Part shown: piece after piece, positions 26,781-35,019 of the stretch | Numbering within the stretch: position 1 is the first letter of the stretch | Layout of the letters: the number at the start of each line of letters is the position of its first letter | From: Xanthobacteraceae bacterium 501b | GTDB taxonomy: Bacteria; Pseudomonadota; Alphaproteobacteria; Rhizobiales; Xanthobacteraceae | NCBI GenBank assembly: GCA_000378025.1 | Contig: KB899087.1 | Span: forward strand, 1,488,001-1,552,000 | DNA: 64,000 bases | Direction of reading: 5' to 3' | Notes under the pieces: model-generated | Databases searched by the model: none | Seen by the model: the letters and a program-made list of their open reading frames with translations, nothing else | Told to the model about the DNA's origin: nothing | Position numbers and translations under genes: made by a program

Positions 26781-27668
26781 CTATCGCGATACGCTGGCGA
26801 GGAAGTCGAGCAGAGGCGGGTAATAGCCGGCTGGGTTCTCGTAGAACGGCATGTGGCTGGCATTGGCGACGACATTGATCCGCGCCTGCGGCAGAGCGTG
26901 CTTCATCTTCATGGCGCAGGCCGGGGTCAGTTCGTCGCGCTCGCCCACCACGATCAGCGTCGGCACGGTGATGCGAGGCAGATCCGGGATGCGGTTCCAG
27001 TCCTTCAGATTGCCGGTGTAGAGAAACTCGTTCGGCCCCTGCATGGTGCCATAGGGGCCCATGTTCCAGTCGGCCAGCGAGCGCTGTACCGGCGCCGGCC
27101 ATTCCGGCAGGCGGCAGACATGGCGGTAGTTCAGCAGCGTGATGGCGGCCTGGTATTCGGGATGGTCGAAGCTGCCGGCCGCCTCGTGCTTCTGCATCAT
27201 TGCCACCGTCTCCGGCCCGAGCGCGGCGCGCAGCTTCTCCAACTCACTCACCAGATGCGGCATGTCGGCCACCGTGTCGGCGAGGATCAGGCTTTTCAGC
27301 GCCTGCGGGTAGGCCAGCGCGTAGTCGATGGCGAGCCACCCGCCCCAGCTATGGCCGAGCAGATGCACCTTTCCGAGGCCAAGCGCGGCGCGCACGGTCT
27401 CGGTCTCTTCGACATAGCGCGCGATCGTCCACAGCGCAGGGTCTGTCGGCCGGTCGGCGGCGCCGGTGCCGAGCTGGTCGAACGCCACCACCCGGTAGCC
27501 CTGATCGATCAGGCAGGAATGCGCCTCGCGCAGATAGTCGCAGGCCAGCCCCGGCCCGCCATTGAGGAGAAAGACGGTTTCCGCGCCGGTGCCGAATGAA
27601 TAGGCCACCACCCGGTGCTCACCGACCCTCACCTCATGCCGCTCATGCGGCTCAATCTCCCGCCACAT
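26781..27668 (-). CDS. Proline iminopeptidase-family alpha/beta hydrolase (first copy)
   Basis: A 295-residue serine peptidase of the prolyl aminopeptidase group. The oxyanion motif is LLNGGPGLACDYL, the nucleophile elbow GHSWGGW, and the catalytic His is in NASHMPFYENP. It would remove N-terminal Pro or similar residues from small peptides. It is the first gene of the peptide-importer operon and is divergent from the LuxR solo gene. A 20-base box lies about 69 bases upstream of its start and is repeated before the second copy at 28650. This pairing of iminopeptidase and LuxR solo is the hallmark of OryR/PsoR/PipR loci. Confidence 0.88.
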   Translation of the reverse strand: MWREIEPHERHEVRVGEHRVVAYSFGTGAETVFLLNGGPGLACDYLREAHSCLIDQGYRVVAFDQLGTGAADRPTDPALWTIARYVEETETVRAALGLGKVHLLGHSWGGWLAIDYALAYPQALKSLILADTVADMPHLVSELEKLRAALGPETVAMMQKHEAAGSFDHPEYQAAITLLNYRHVCRLPEWPAPVQRSLADWNMGPYGTMQGPNEFLYTGNLKDWNRIPDLPRITVPTLIVVGERDELTPACAMKMKHALPQARINVVANASHMPFYENPAGYYPPLLDFLASVSR

Positions 27669-27733
27669 CGTCCGGCCCGTCCCTGCTCAACAAAAAGGCA
27701 TGCTCAATTCGTAGAGAAAACGGGAGTCCAAAC

Positions 27734-27753
27734 CAGCTATCAGAAGTGATAGG
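27734..27753. promoter_or_regulatory. lux-box-like palindrome between iminopeptidase and LuxR solo genes
   Basis: A 16-base palindrome CTATCA-GAAG-TGATAG (27737-27752) within a 20-base block. The same 20 bases occur inverted at 28568-28587. The centre is about 76 bases before the iminopeptidase start and 41 before the luxR start. It is very likely the binding site of the LuxR solo. Confidence 0.8.
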
Positions 27754-27784
27754 TTTGCCCCTAGAGGCGGGGGACGCTCGGGCG

Positions 27785-28546
27785 ATGGGTGCCGATATCG
27801 GAATGATCGAACAGCGGCTGGACGCGGCCACGACGCTGGGCGCGCAGGTCGATCTCCTGTTTGAAGCCATGCACGGTTTCGGCTTCGACGCGCTGATCTA
27901 TGACTACACCCCGGCGCGCTTTGACCTCGATGGCGCACAGATGATGCCCTCCGTGCTGGAGCTGCGCAATGTCGACGAATCCATGCGCGACTACTGGGTC
28001 GGCCAGGGTTATTTCCGCCTCGACCCGGTGCAGAAGGTGGCGCTCGGCACCACACGGCCTTTCGTCTGGAACTACGACGCACGCGCCGAGACTCTGATCC
28101 GGGCCTTCATGAACGAGGACAGCGCCCCGGTGGCCGACTTCCTCGCCGCGCGCGGCATGAGCGCCGGCGTCACCGTGCCGGTGCACATGCCCGGCGGCGA
28201 CTACGCCACCATCACCGGCATACGCTGCGGCGATGGGCGTTTTGCCGAGCGCGAGGCCAAGCACTGCCTGGGCGAATTCGGCCTGCTGGCGCACCTGTTC
28301 CAGCACGCGGCGGCCGGCGCGCTGCGGGAGGACCGCCGGCTCGACGGTCTTCCCCGCCTGACCGCCCGTGAGCGCGAATGCCTGCGCCATGCTGCCGAGG
28401 GACTATCCGCGAAGGAGATCTCGCGCGCGCTCGGCCGCTCCGTCCCCACCGTGGTGATGCATCTCAACGCCGCCATGCGCAAATTGCAGGCGAAGAACCG
28501 CACACAGGCGGCGGTGCGTGCGGCGCGCCTGCGCCTGCTCGATTGA
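27785..28546 (+). CDS. LuxR-family solo regulator of the plant-responsive OryR/PipR type
   Basis: About 253 residues from the ATG at 27785, which places the palindromic box upstream rather than inside the gene. Residues about 20-170 are an autoinducer-binding domain, and 185-250 a GerE/LuxR helix-turn-helix ([25 protein letters not shown]). Aligning on the conserved DPV and FVW motifs, the position of TraR Trp57 is Met and that of Tyr61 is Trp (MRDYW), while Asp70, Pro71 and Trp85 are kept. Those two changes define the OryR/PsoR/XccR/PipR subfamily, which answers plant compounds rather than acyl-homoserine lactones. No luxI gene is present nearby. Confidence 0.88.
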   Translation: MGADIGMIEQRLDAATTLGAQVDLLFEAMHGFGFDALIYDYTPARFDLDGAQMMPSVLELRNVDESMRDYWVGQGYFRLDPVQKVALGTTRPFVWNYDARAETLIRAFMNEDSAPVADFLAARGMSAGVTVPVHMPGGDYATITGIRCGDGRFAEREAKHCLGEFGLLAHLFQHAAAGALREDRRLDGLPRLTARERECLRHAAEGLSAKEISRALGRSVPTVVMHLNAAMRKLQAKNRTQAAVRAARLRLLD

Positions 28547-28567
28547 CCCTGCGCCCTCCCCTTCCCG

Positions 28568-28587
28568 CCTATCACTTCTGATAGCTG
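28568..28587. promoter_or_regulatory. Second, inverted copy of the lux-box-like palindrome
   Basis: CTATCA-CTTC-TGATAG at 28569-28584, the exact reverse complement of the box at 27737-27752, with identity extending over 20 bases. It lies 66 bases before the start of the second iminopeptidase gene, almost the same distance as at the first. Confidence 0.8.
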
Positions 28588-28649
28588 CCGCACGCTTCGC
28601 CGACTGCCTATTTTCCTCGCCATCGACACGGGCGGCAGGGAGATCAGGC

Positions 28650-29552
28650 ATGAACGCAGTGGGCAGCGTGGAGGGGTTTCTGTCCTTCCGAGGATACCAA
28701 ACCTGGTACCGCGTGACCGGCGCCCTCGACAGCCCGCGCCTGCCGCTTGTTGTGGCGCATGGCGGCCCCGGCTGCACCCACGACTATGTCGATTCCTTCA
28801 AGGATATCGCCGCCCTCGATGGCCGCGCCGTCATCCATTACGACCAGCTCGGCAATGGCAAGTCGACCCACCTGCCCGAGAAGGGTCCTGACTTTTGGAC
28901 CGTGGAGCTGTTCCTCGCCGAGCTCGACGCGCTGCTGGCGCATCTGGGCATCGCGCAGCGCTACGCCTTTCTCGGCCAGTCCTGGGGCGGCATGCTGGGG
29001 GCCGAGCACGCGGTGCGCCGGCCGCAGGGGCTGAAAGCGCTCGTCATCGCCAATTCCCCCGCCAACATGCACACCTGGGTCGCCGAGGCGAACCGCCTGC
29101 GCCGCGAACTTCCCGCCGAGGTGCAGGCGACGCTGCTCGCCCACGAGGCGGCCGGCACGCTCACCCATCCCGATTACATCAAGGCCTCGATGGCGTTCTA
29201 CGACCGCCATGTGTGCCGGGTCACGCCCTGGCCGGCGGAGGTCGCCCGCACCTTCGCGGCAATAGATGCGGACAACACGGTTTATCGCCACATGAACGGG
29301 CCGACTGAGTTCCACGTCATCGGCACGATGAAGGACTGGACCATCGAGAGCCGGCTGCCGCAGATCGCCGCGCCGACCCTGCTGATCTCAGGCGCCCATG
29401 ACGAGGCCACGCCCGAGGTGGTGCGTCCCTATCGCGAGAAGGTACCCGATATACGCTGGGTGTTGTTTCCCGAGTCCAGCCACATGCCGCATGTCGAGGA
29501 AAAGGAGGCCTGCCTGACGGTGGTCTCCGACTTCCTCCAGCAGCACGATTAA
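28650..29552 (+). CDS. Proline iminopeptidase-family alpha/beta hydrolase (second copy)
   Basis: A 300-residue paralogue of the gene at 26781. The oxyanion motif is [13 protein letters not shown], the nucleophile elbow GQSWGGM (Gln replacing the usual His), the acid probably in [11 protein letters not shown], and the His in [12 protein letters not shown]. An AGGGAG-like ribosome site precedes the ATG at 28650. The lux-box-like copy upstream marks it as part of the LuxR regulon. The two enzymes differ enough to suggest different substrate peptides or amides. Confidence 0.87.
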   Translation: MNAVGSVEGFLSFRGYQTWYRVTGALDSPRLPLVVAHGGPGCTHDYVDSFKDIAALDGRAVIHYDQLGNGKSTHLPEKGPDFWTVELFLAELDALLAHLGIAQRYAFLGQSWGGMLGAEHAVRRPQGLKALVIANSPANMHTWVAEANRLRRELPAEVQATLLAHEAAGTLTHPDYIKASMAFYDRHVCRVTPWPAEVARTFAAIDADNTVYRHMNGPTEFHVIGTMKDWTIESRLPQIAAPTLLISGAHDEATPEVVRPYREKVPDIRWVLFPESSHMPHVEEKEACLTVVSDFLQQHD

Positions 29553-29657
29553 AGCGAGCCGGCCAACCCGGCACACTTGAGGGCATAGCCTCCCGGTCGC
29601 TGCGCCGGAACCGCGGGTCGCTGCCGCTACTTGTCCCCGGCCAAAGGGGACACGTAC

Positions 29658-30788
29658 ATGCTCGACATCGCGGCCAACCGCACCAGGGGACATGAATCGC
29701 TGCTTGGCGATCTGCGCCGCCTTGCCCGCCACACGGCGGTGCTGGACGAAGACGGCAGCTTTCCCTCGCAGGACATCGCACGCCTCGCCGCCATCGGCGC
29801 CCTCACCGCTCCTTTCGGCACGAAGGAGGCGGCCGGCATCGCCATCGGCGCGCCGGACGAACTGTCGGAGGTGCTGCGCCTCATCGGCCATGGCGGCCTG
29901 CCGCTCGGGCGACTTTACGAAGGCCACGTCAATGCCGCGGCGCTGATTATCCGCTACGGCACCCGCGCGCAAATCCTTCGCGCCCGAAGCCGGGCGGCCG
30001 AGGGGGCTCTGTTCGGCGTCTGGAACACCGAGGGCGCGGATGGGGTGCGGCTGGTGCGCGAGGGCGACGCACACCGTCTTGTCGGCAGCAAGACCTTTGC
30101 CTCCGGAGCCGGCCATATCGCATGCCCGCTGATTACCGCCCGTGACGTGGATGGCGCATGGCGGATGGTGCTGCCCCGGCTGGACGACGCCGAGCGCGCC
30201 GACCTGTCGGACTGGCGGGCCCATGGCATGCGCGCCTCGGCCACCGGCAGCTTCCGCTTCACCGGGCTGGCCGTGCCGGATGAGGATCTTCTCGGCGGCG
30301 CCGGTGACTATCACCGGCAGCCGCATTTCTCTGCCGGCGCCTGGCGCTTCTGCGCCGTCCAGCTCGGCGGCATTGAGCGGCTGATCGACGAGGCAAAGGA
30401 CTTCCTGCATGCCAACGGGCGGCACGAGGACCCGCATCAGCTCGCGCGCATGGGCGAGGCGCTGATTGCTGCCGAAACCGCCCGGCTCTGGGTCGGGCAG
30501 GCCGCCCGCCTGGCCGAGGCGACGGAGGTGGCCGATACGCCCGAAGCGGCGGAGCGCGCCGTCGCTTATGTGAACCTGGCTCGTTCGGCGGTGGAGCGCA
30601 GCGGGCTGGAGACGCTGGAGCGGGTGCAGCGTTCAGTCGGACTCGCCGGGTTTCTGCGCACCCACCCGCTTGAGCGCCTGTGCCGGGATCTTGCCACCTA
30701 TCTGCGCCAGCCGGCGCCAGACCGCGCCTTGTGCGCTGGCGCCGCCCATGCGTTCCGCGACGAGTGGACCGGAGACCTCTGGCGATGA
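29658..30788 (+). CDS. Acyl-CoA dehydrogenase-family protein
   Basis: A 376-residue flavoprotein of the acyl-CoA dehydrogenase superfamily. Visible are the N-terminal helical domain, a middle beta domain (GVWNTEGADGVRLVREGDAHRL; GMRASATGSFRFTGLAVPDED) and a C-terminal helical bundle. The catalytic Glu of classical enzymes cannot be placed with confidence. The start at 29658 has AAAGGGGA seven bases upstream. It opens a tightly overlapping set with a PIG-L deacetylase and a NodS-like methyltransferase, so it probably acts on an acyl or amino-sugar conjugate rather than in beta-oxidation. Confidence 0.78.
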   Translation: MLDIAANRTRGHESLLGDLRRLARHTAVLDEDGSFPSQDIARLAAIGALTAPFGTKEAAGIAIGAPDELSEVLRLIGHGGLPLGRLYEGHVNAAALIIRYGTRAQILRARSRAAEGALFGVWNTEGADGVRLVREGDAHRLVGSKTFASGAGHIACPLITARDVDGAWRMVLPRLDDAERADLSDWRAHGMRASATGSFRFTGLAVPDEDLLGGAGDYHRQPHFSAGAWRFCAVQLGGIERLIDEAKDFLHANGRHEDPHQLARMGEALIAAETARLWVGQAARLAEATEVADTPEAAERAVAYVNLARSAVERSGLETLERVQRSVGLAGFLRTHPLERLCRDLATYLRQPAPDRALCAGAAHAFRDEWTGDLWR

Positions 30789-31522
30789 GCCCGACCCTCG
30801 GCGATGCGCTGGAGGCCATGGCCGGCTTCCCCGAAATGGAACCGAGCGATTTCGTCCGGCGCGGCCTCCTCGTCATCGCGCCCCATCCCGACGATGAAAG
30901 CCTGGGCTGCGGCGGCCTCATTTCCGACTGCCGCGCGGCCGGCCTGCCGGTGTCCATCCTCATCATCAGCGATGGCGCCGGCTCGCATCCGGGTTCGGTA
31001 CTGTTTCCGCCCCCGGTTCTTGCCAAGCTGCGCCAGCAGGAGGCGATCGAGGCAGCGGCGGCTCTCAGTGTCGGGCCATCGCATGTGCATTTCGCCGGAC
31101 TGCCGGATCGCCATGTGCCGATGACGGGGCGCGAGGCGGAACAGGCCTGCGACCGTATCGCCACCCTCGCCGCCGCTGCGGACGTGGTCGCCGTCACTTG
31201 GCGGCACGACCCGCATGGCGACCACAAGGCCAGCTTCGCGCTGGCGCGCGCGGCGGCGCGGCGCGTACCCGGCGCGACGCTTTGGGAATACCCGATCTGG
31301 GGCCTTACCCTGCCGCCGCAATTGCCGCTGCCGGGCGCGCGGCCGCACGGCGTGAGAGTCCGTGTCGCCAATCACCTGCCGGCGAAGCGGCGCGCCATCG
31401 CCGCCCATGCCTCACAGACCACGGCGCTCATCGTCGACGATCCCAAGGGCTTCCGGCTCACGCCGGATATGCTGGCGCGTTTCGACACGGATTGGGAAAC
31501 CTTCATGGAGTGCCCGCTATGA
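30785..31522 (+). CDS. PIG-L family (LmbE-like) deacetylase
   Basis: A 245-residue zinc-dependent N-deacetylase. The N-terminal metal motif is APHPDDESLGCGG (residues about 32-44), and the second metal site is in WRHDPHGDHKASF. The family removes acetyl groups from GlcNAc-containing substrates. It overlaps the acyl-CoA dehydrogenase-like gene and the methyltransferase gene by 4 bases each, so the three proteins are made together. Product probably a small glycolipid or glycoconjugate (inference). Confidence 0.85.
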   Translation: MSPTLGDALEAMAGFPEMEPSDFVRRGLLVIAPHPDDESLGCGGLISDCRAAGLPVSILIISDGAGSHPGSVLFPPPVLAKLRQQEAIEAAAALSVGPSHVHFAGLPDRHVPMTGREAEQACDRIATLAAAADVVAVTWRHDPHGDHKASFALARAAARRVPGATLWEYPIWGLTLPPQLPLPGARPHGVRVRVANHLPAKRRAIAAHASQTTALIVDDPKGFRLTPDMLARFDTDWETFMECPL

Positions 31523-32094
31523 ACCCTTCCCTGCCCACTACCTATTTCGACACCCTCTATGAACGCTCGCCCGACCCCTGGTCGTTCGAGACCAGCCCCT
31601 ACGAGCAGGCGAAATATACCGCGACGCTGTCCGCTCTGCCCCGGCCACGCTATGCGCGGGCGCTGGAAATCGGCTGTTCGATCGGCGTGCTGACCGAGCG
31701 ACTGGCATCCCGTTGCGATGAGCTGATCGCGATGGAGCCGGCAGCCATCGCATTGGGGCGGGCGCGCCAGCGCTGTCGAGGCCTCAGCCAGATCGCCTTT
31801 CTGGAAGGCAGCGCTCCGGCCACCTGGCCAACGGGCACGTTCGACCTCATCCTGCTGTCGGAGGTTGTTTACTACCTTGACCCAACCGACGTGTCCCGGC
31901 TCGCGGCGCGCGTGACGGATTCGCTCCGTCCCGGCGCCCATGTCGAGCTCGTCCATTGGGTGCGGGAGACGGATTATCCGCTCTCAGGCGACGACGCTGC
32001 CGAGCTCTTCATCGCGGCCACTGCCGGAACCTTGGCGCCGATAACTCAGCAGCGCACCGAGGATTATCGCCTGGACCTGCTTGTCGTCGCCTGA
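31519..32094 (+). CDS. NodS-like SAM-dependent methyltransferase
   Basis: A 191-residue methyltransferase. It has the NodS-type N-terminus (YFDTLYERSPDPWSFETSPYE) and SAM-binding motif ALEIGCSIGVLTERLA, then LILLSEVVYYL. Rhizobial NodS N-methylates the deacetylated amino sugar of Nod factors, which fits the deacetylase next to it. The last 111 bases overlap, in antisense, the end of the convergent glycosyltransferase gene. Confidence 0.85.
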   Translation: MNPSLPTTYFDTLYERSPDPWSFETSPYEQAKYTATLSALPRPRYARALEIGCSIGVLTERLASRCDELIAMEPAAIALGRARQRCRGLSQIAFLEGSAPATWPTGTFDLILLSEVVYYLDPTDVSRLAARVTDSLRPGAHVELVHWVRETDYPLSGDDAAELFIAATAGTLAPITQQRTEDYRLDLLVVA

Positions 32095-33276
32095 GGCGCT
32101 ATCGAGTGCCCGCAGCAGCTGGCGGGCGGCGACGAGATGGCGCTCCATTTGCGAGGGCCGTAACGGGCGCCGCGCGAGATGAGGGCTGTGAGCCTCCACT
32201 CTCGCCCACGCCTCGCCGAATTGAAGGCGCGCCGGGCTCTCCAGCGTGCCGGCCTGCAAGGCCAGTCGGTGCTCCCACGCCGGCGCGTCGAGACCTTCGG
32301 CGACGGCCCGCCGCAGGCGAAGCCGTAGCACCATGCGGCGCAGGGCGACGGGAAGCGCCTCCAGTCTGTCGTCGCCGGGCATATCGTGGTGTTCGAGCCG
32401 CTGGCGCAGCGTCGCGGCGCACCCGCCGCTCGCTCGCCCCTCCAGCCGCGCGGAGGTGGTGACAAGGATGTCGGGGTCGTGCCGGATCGGGATGTCATGG
32501 CGCGCCAACGCCGCCGCCAGCGCCTGGTCCTCGCCGACCTCCACCTCCGGCTGGCCGCCAATTCGGCGATAGGCGGCAAGGCTCACGGCGAAGCTGGCGC
32601 CGGACGCGGTCCAGTGATTCGGCCAGGGATCGTGCGGCAGCGGGTCGAGCCGTCCCGCCAGCGCCAGCAGCGCCGCCTCATAAGCGGCCTCAATCCGGCG
32701 ACGCCTCCGCAGCGCCGATGGCAGCGCCGATGGCAGCGCCGCCGCTTCGACGGGATCGAGCTCGAACCGGCCAGCCACCGCGCCGCACCCGGCCGAAAGC
32801 CCGGCGAGATTGCGCGCCAGCCAGTCCGGCGCCACCACCGTATCGGCATCCGTGGTCAGCAATGCCCCCTGCGCCCCGCCGCGCTCGACCCAGGCGCCGG
32901 CAAGGTCGAGCGCCAGCCCGCGTGCAAAGCCGGCATTGGCATGGGTGGGCGGCACATCGAGGCTAAGGACCCGATGCGGCAGTCCGGCAGCGGCAAGCAC
33001 GTTCCGCGCCCGAGGCACCGTATGGTCACGGCAATTATTCGCCAGAACCAGCACCCCGAAGGCGCCGAAATCACCCTCCGCCCGGCGCTGTCCGGCGAGC
33101 GCGGCAAGGCAGCGCTCGATGCGCCCCTCCTCGTCGCGGGCAGGCACCGCGACCACCACGCGCGGCGCAAAGCGCGAGAAGCCGGCCTGTCGTTCGAGCA
33201 GGCGGGCGAGACCGAGACGGAGCGGCGAGATGGATGGGGACACGGAAGACCTCTGGAGCACAGCGCGAACGCTCAT
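31984..33276 (-). CDS. Family 2 glycosyltransferase
   Basis: A 430-residue GT2 enzyme. The nucleotide-sugar fold begins VVVAVPARDEEGRIERCLAAL, the metal-binding DxD is in LLTTDADTVVAPDW, and the acceptor region shows GEDQALAAALARHD. The C-terminal 150 residues are Arg/Leu-rich and less family-like. It faces the deacetylase-methyltransferase pair, with a 111-base tail-to-tail overlap, and probably supplies the sugar they modify. Confidence 0.82.
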   Translation of the reverse strand: MSVRAVLQRSSVSPSISPLRLGLARLLERQAGFSRFAPRVVVAVPARDEEGRIERCLAALAGQRRAEGDFGAFGVLVLANNCRDHTVPRARNVLAAAGLPHRVLSLDVPPTHANAGFARGLALDLAGAWVERGGAQGALLTTDADTVVAPDWLARNLAGLSAGCGAVAGRFELDPVEAAALPSALPSALRRRRRIEAAYEAALLALAGRLDPLPHDPWPNHWTASGASFAVSLAAYRRIGGQPEVEVGEDQALAAALARHDIPIRHDPDILVTTSARLEGRASGGCAATLRQRLEHHDMPGDDRLEALPVALRRMVLRLRLRRAVAEGLDAPAWEHRLALQAGTLESPARLQFGEAWARVEAHSPHLARRPLRPSQMERHLVAARQLLRALDSASGDDKQVQAIILGALLSYRRQGSGSGRDEELGSVVA

Positions 33277-33332
33277 GCGGGCCTTCCGGTTCCGTCAGCC
33301 CCCTCTCCGGAGGGGTGCGGGCTCCGTGACGC

Positions 33333-34151
33333 TCAGGGGCGCTCACCTCGGGCGAGACGGCCATTGATGGCGGCGAGCACCGGCAGCAGGTCGGCGACGC
33401 CATCGATCACGTAATGCGCCCCGGCGGACGCCAGCTTGCCCACCGCCTGCGCCCGGCGCGCGGCGAAGTCGTGCGCCGAGAGGGCGTCGGTGTCGGCCCG
33501 CGACAGGCCGAAGACATTGCCGGTGACGGCGACGCCGACGGTCCAGGCCCCGCAATTGAGCCCCTCGCTGATACCCACTTCGGTATCGTCGATCTTGACC
33601 ACGGCCCACGGCGGATAGATTTCAAGCTCGGTCAGCACCTTCCACATCAGGAAGGGCGTCGGACGCCCGTCCGGAACGTCGCCGGTGCAGGCCATGGCAT
33701 CGGCGGAAAAGCCCTGCGCGGCGGCGATCGGGGTGATCCGCGCCATGATCTCGCGGGTATAGCCGGTGGTGCTGCCGATCTTCAGCCCCTCGGCCCGCAC
33801 GGCGGCTGCCGTCTCCGCCGCGCCGGGAATAAGATCGGCGTAGCTTGCCGCCACGGCGATGTTCTTCGGCACGAACACAGCGTAGACCGCATCGATGTCC
33901 GCCTCGGTGGGGGCGTGGCCATGCACGCGCTGCCATTCGCCTGTGATGCGCGGCATGGCAAGCAGTGCCGCCACATGCGGGCGCTTGGCCATGCCCATCG
34001 GCACACGCGCCTCGTCAATGCTGATCGCGACATTGAACTCGGCGAAGGCATCGACAAAGGCGCCCATCGGGGCGAGCGACCCGAAATCGACGACAGTGCC
34101 GGCCCAGTCGAAGACGACGGCCTTTAGGCGAGACAGTGACATGGCGTTCAT
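33333..34151 (-). CDS. phnX: Phosphonoacetaldehyde hydrolase
   Basis: A 272-residue HAD-family enzyme. The nucleophile Asp about 15 is in VVFDWAGTVVDFGS, the Schiff-base Lys about 56 in MGMAKRPHVAALL, and Asp ligands are in KIDDTEVGISEG. It cleaves phosphonoacetaldehyde to acetaldehyde and phosphate in 2-aminoethylphosphonate use. No transaminase (phnW) is next to it here. The start at 34151 is chosen (34142 is an alternative); the longer upstream reading has unrelated Arg-rich sequence. Confidence 0.88.
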   Translation of the reverse strand: MNAMSLSRLKAVVFDWAGTVVDFGSLAPMGAFVDAFAEFNVAISIDEARVPMGMAKRPHVAALLAMPRITGEWQRVHGHAPTEADIDAVYAVFVPKNIAVAASYADLIPGAAETAAAVRAEGLKIGSTTGYTREIMARITPIAAAQGFSADAMACTGDVPDGRPTPFLMWKVLTELEIYPPWAVVKIDDTEVGISEGLNCGAWTVGVAVTGNVFGLSRADTDALSAHDFAARRAQAVGKLASAGAHYVIDGVADLLPVLAAINGRLARGERP

Positions 34152-34326
34152 CCGGTTGAAGGCATGTGCTCCGGCGCCCGACGACCCGGGCCGAACGCAC
34201 GGCGCTAGGCTATCCCGCTGTTTCATGTCACGTGCAAGGGCTAGGCGGCCTTGCCTGACTGTCCTTTTTCGCCAGCGCCTCACCGTCGCCGCCGGCGCCG
34301 GGAAACGATGCCGGCGGCCGGCACAG

Positions 34327-35019
34327 CTAACGCGGCTTGCGCAATATGGGGCAGCCATAGTCCGCTCCACCCCGGCCGCCCGCGTCCCGTGAGCAGCGCA
34401 TCGGGTTGTGCGCCGCCTTGGGGCAGCTGCTGACCATGCGAACCAGCTCGACGGGCGACTGCACGCCCATCTTGTGCAGCAGATTGATGCGATGCCCCTC
34501 GACCGCCTTGACGCTGAGATTCAACGCATGCGCCGCCACCTTGTTGGGCTGGCCGCGCAGCATGCATTGCAGCACCGATTGCTCGCGCTCGGTCAGCGTC
34601 GCCAGCTTGGCGCGAATGTCGTCGCAGATCAGCTCGCAGGCATAGTTCTGCGAATCCCAGCGTATCCAGTGCTGCACCAGCTGGAGGAGGACGGTATCGT
34701 TGACCGGCTTCTCCAGAAAGTCGCGCGCCCCCGCATGCAGCGCCCGCACCGCCATCACCACATCGGCATGGCCGCTGATCATCAGCACCGGCATGGTCCA
34801 GCCGATCCGCCCCACCTGCTCCAACACCTCGATACCGTTGATGCCAGGCAGGCGAACGTCGAGCAACAGGCAGGACGGCCGGCTGATATGGGTGAGTTCC
34901 AGAAAGGGCTGGGGATGCTGGAACATCTCGGTCTTCAGGCCTACAGACCGAAACAGCGCTGCGAGAGAAGCATTTAGACCGGGATCGTCATCGACAATGT
35001 AGACCGCCGGCTCACGCAT
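34327..35019 (-). CDS. FixJ-family response regulator
   Basis: About 230 residues from the ATG at 35019, which has GAGG six bases upstream; 35031 is an alternative. Receiver domain: YIVDDDP, phospho-acceptor Asp about 54 in CLLLDVRLPG, Lys in DFLEKPVND. Output: LuxR-type helix-turn-helix (LTEREQSVLQCMLRGQPNKVAAHALNLS). The C-terminal tail of about 35 residues is Cys/Arg/Gly-rich and unusual. It overlaps the end of the kinase gene and acts with it. The kinase gene is divergent from the gas-vesicle operon, a possible target. Confidence 0.88.
   Translation of the reverse strand: MREPAVYIVDDDPGLNASLAALFRSVGLKTEMFQHPQPFLELTHISRPSCLLLDVRLPGINGIEVLEQVGRIGWTMPVLMISGHADVVMAVRALHAGARDFLEKPVNDTVLLQLVQHWIRWDSQNYACELICDDIRAKLATLTEREQSVLQCMLRGQPNKVAAHALNLSVKAVEGHRINLLHKMGVQSPVELVRMVSSCPKAAHNPMRCSRDAGGRGGADYGCPILRKPR

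Noticed and set aside
25019-26875. A 618-residue fused permease
   Set aside because: The long frame joins a shadow of the DppB-like gene to the true DppC-like gene; a GTG at 25843 overlapping the upstream stop gives a normal 274-residue permease.
27596-27784. N-terminal extension of the LuxR solo
   Set aside because: It would put the lux-box-like palindrome inside the coding region and overlap the divergent iminopeptidase gene; the domain begins after 27785.
27668-28650. A luxI-type synthase partner for the LuxR protein
   Set aside because: No acyl-homoserine-lactone synthase-like gene occurs near it or elsewhere in the window.
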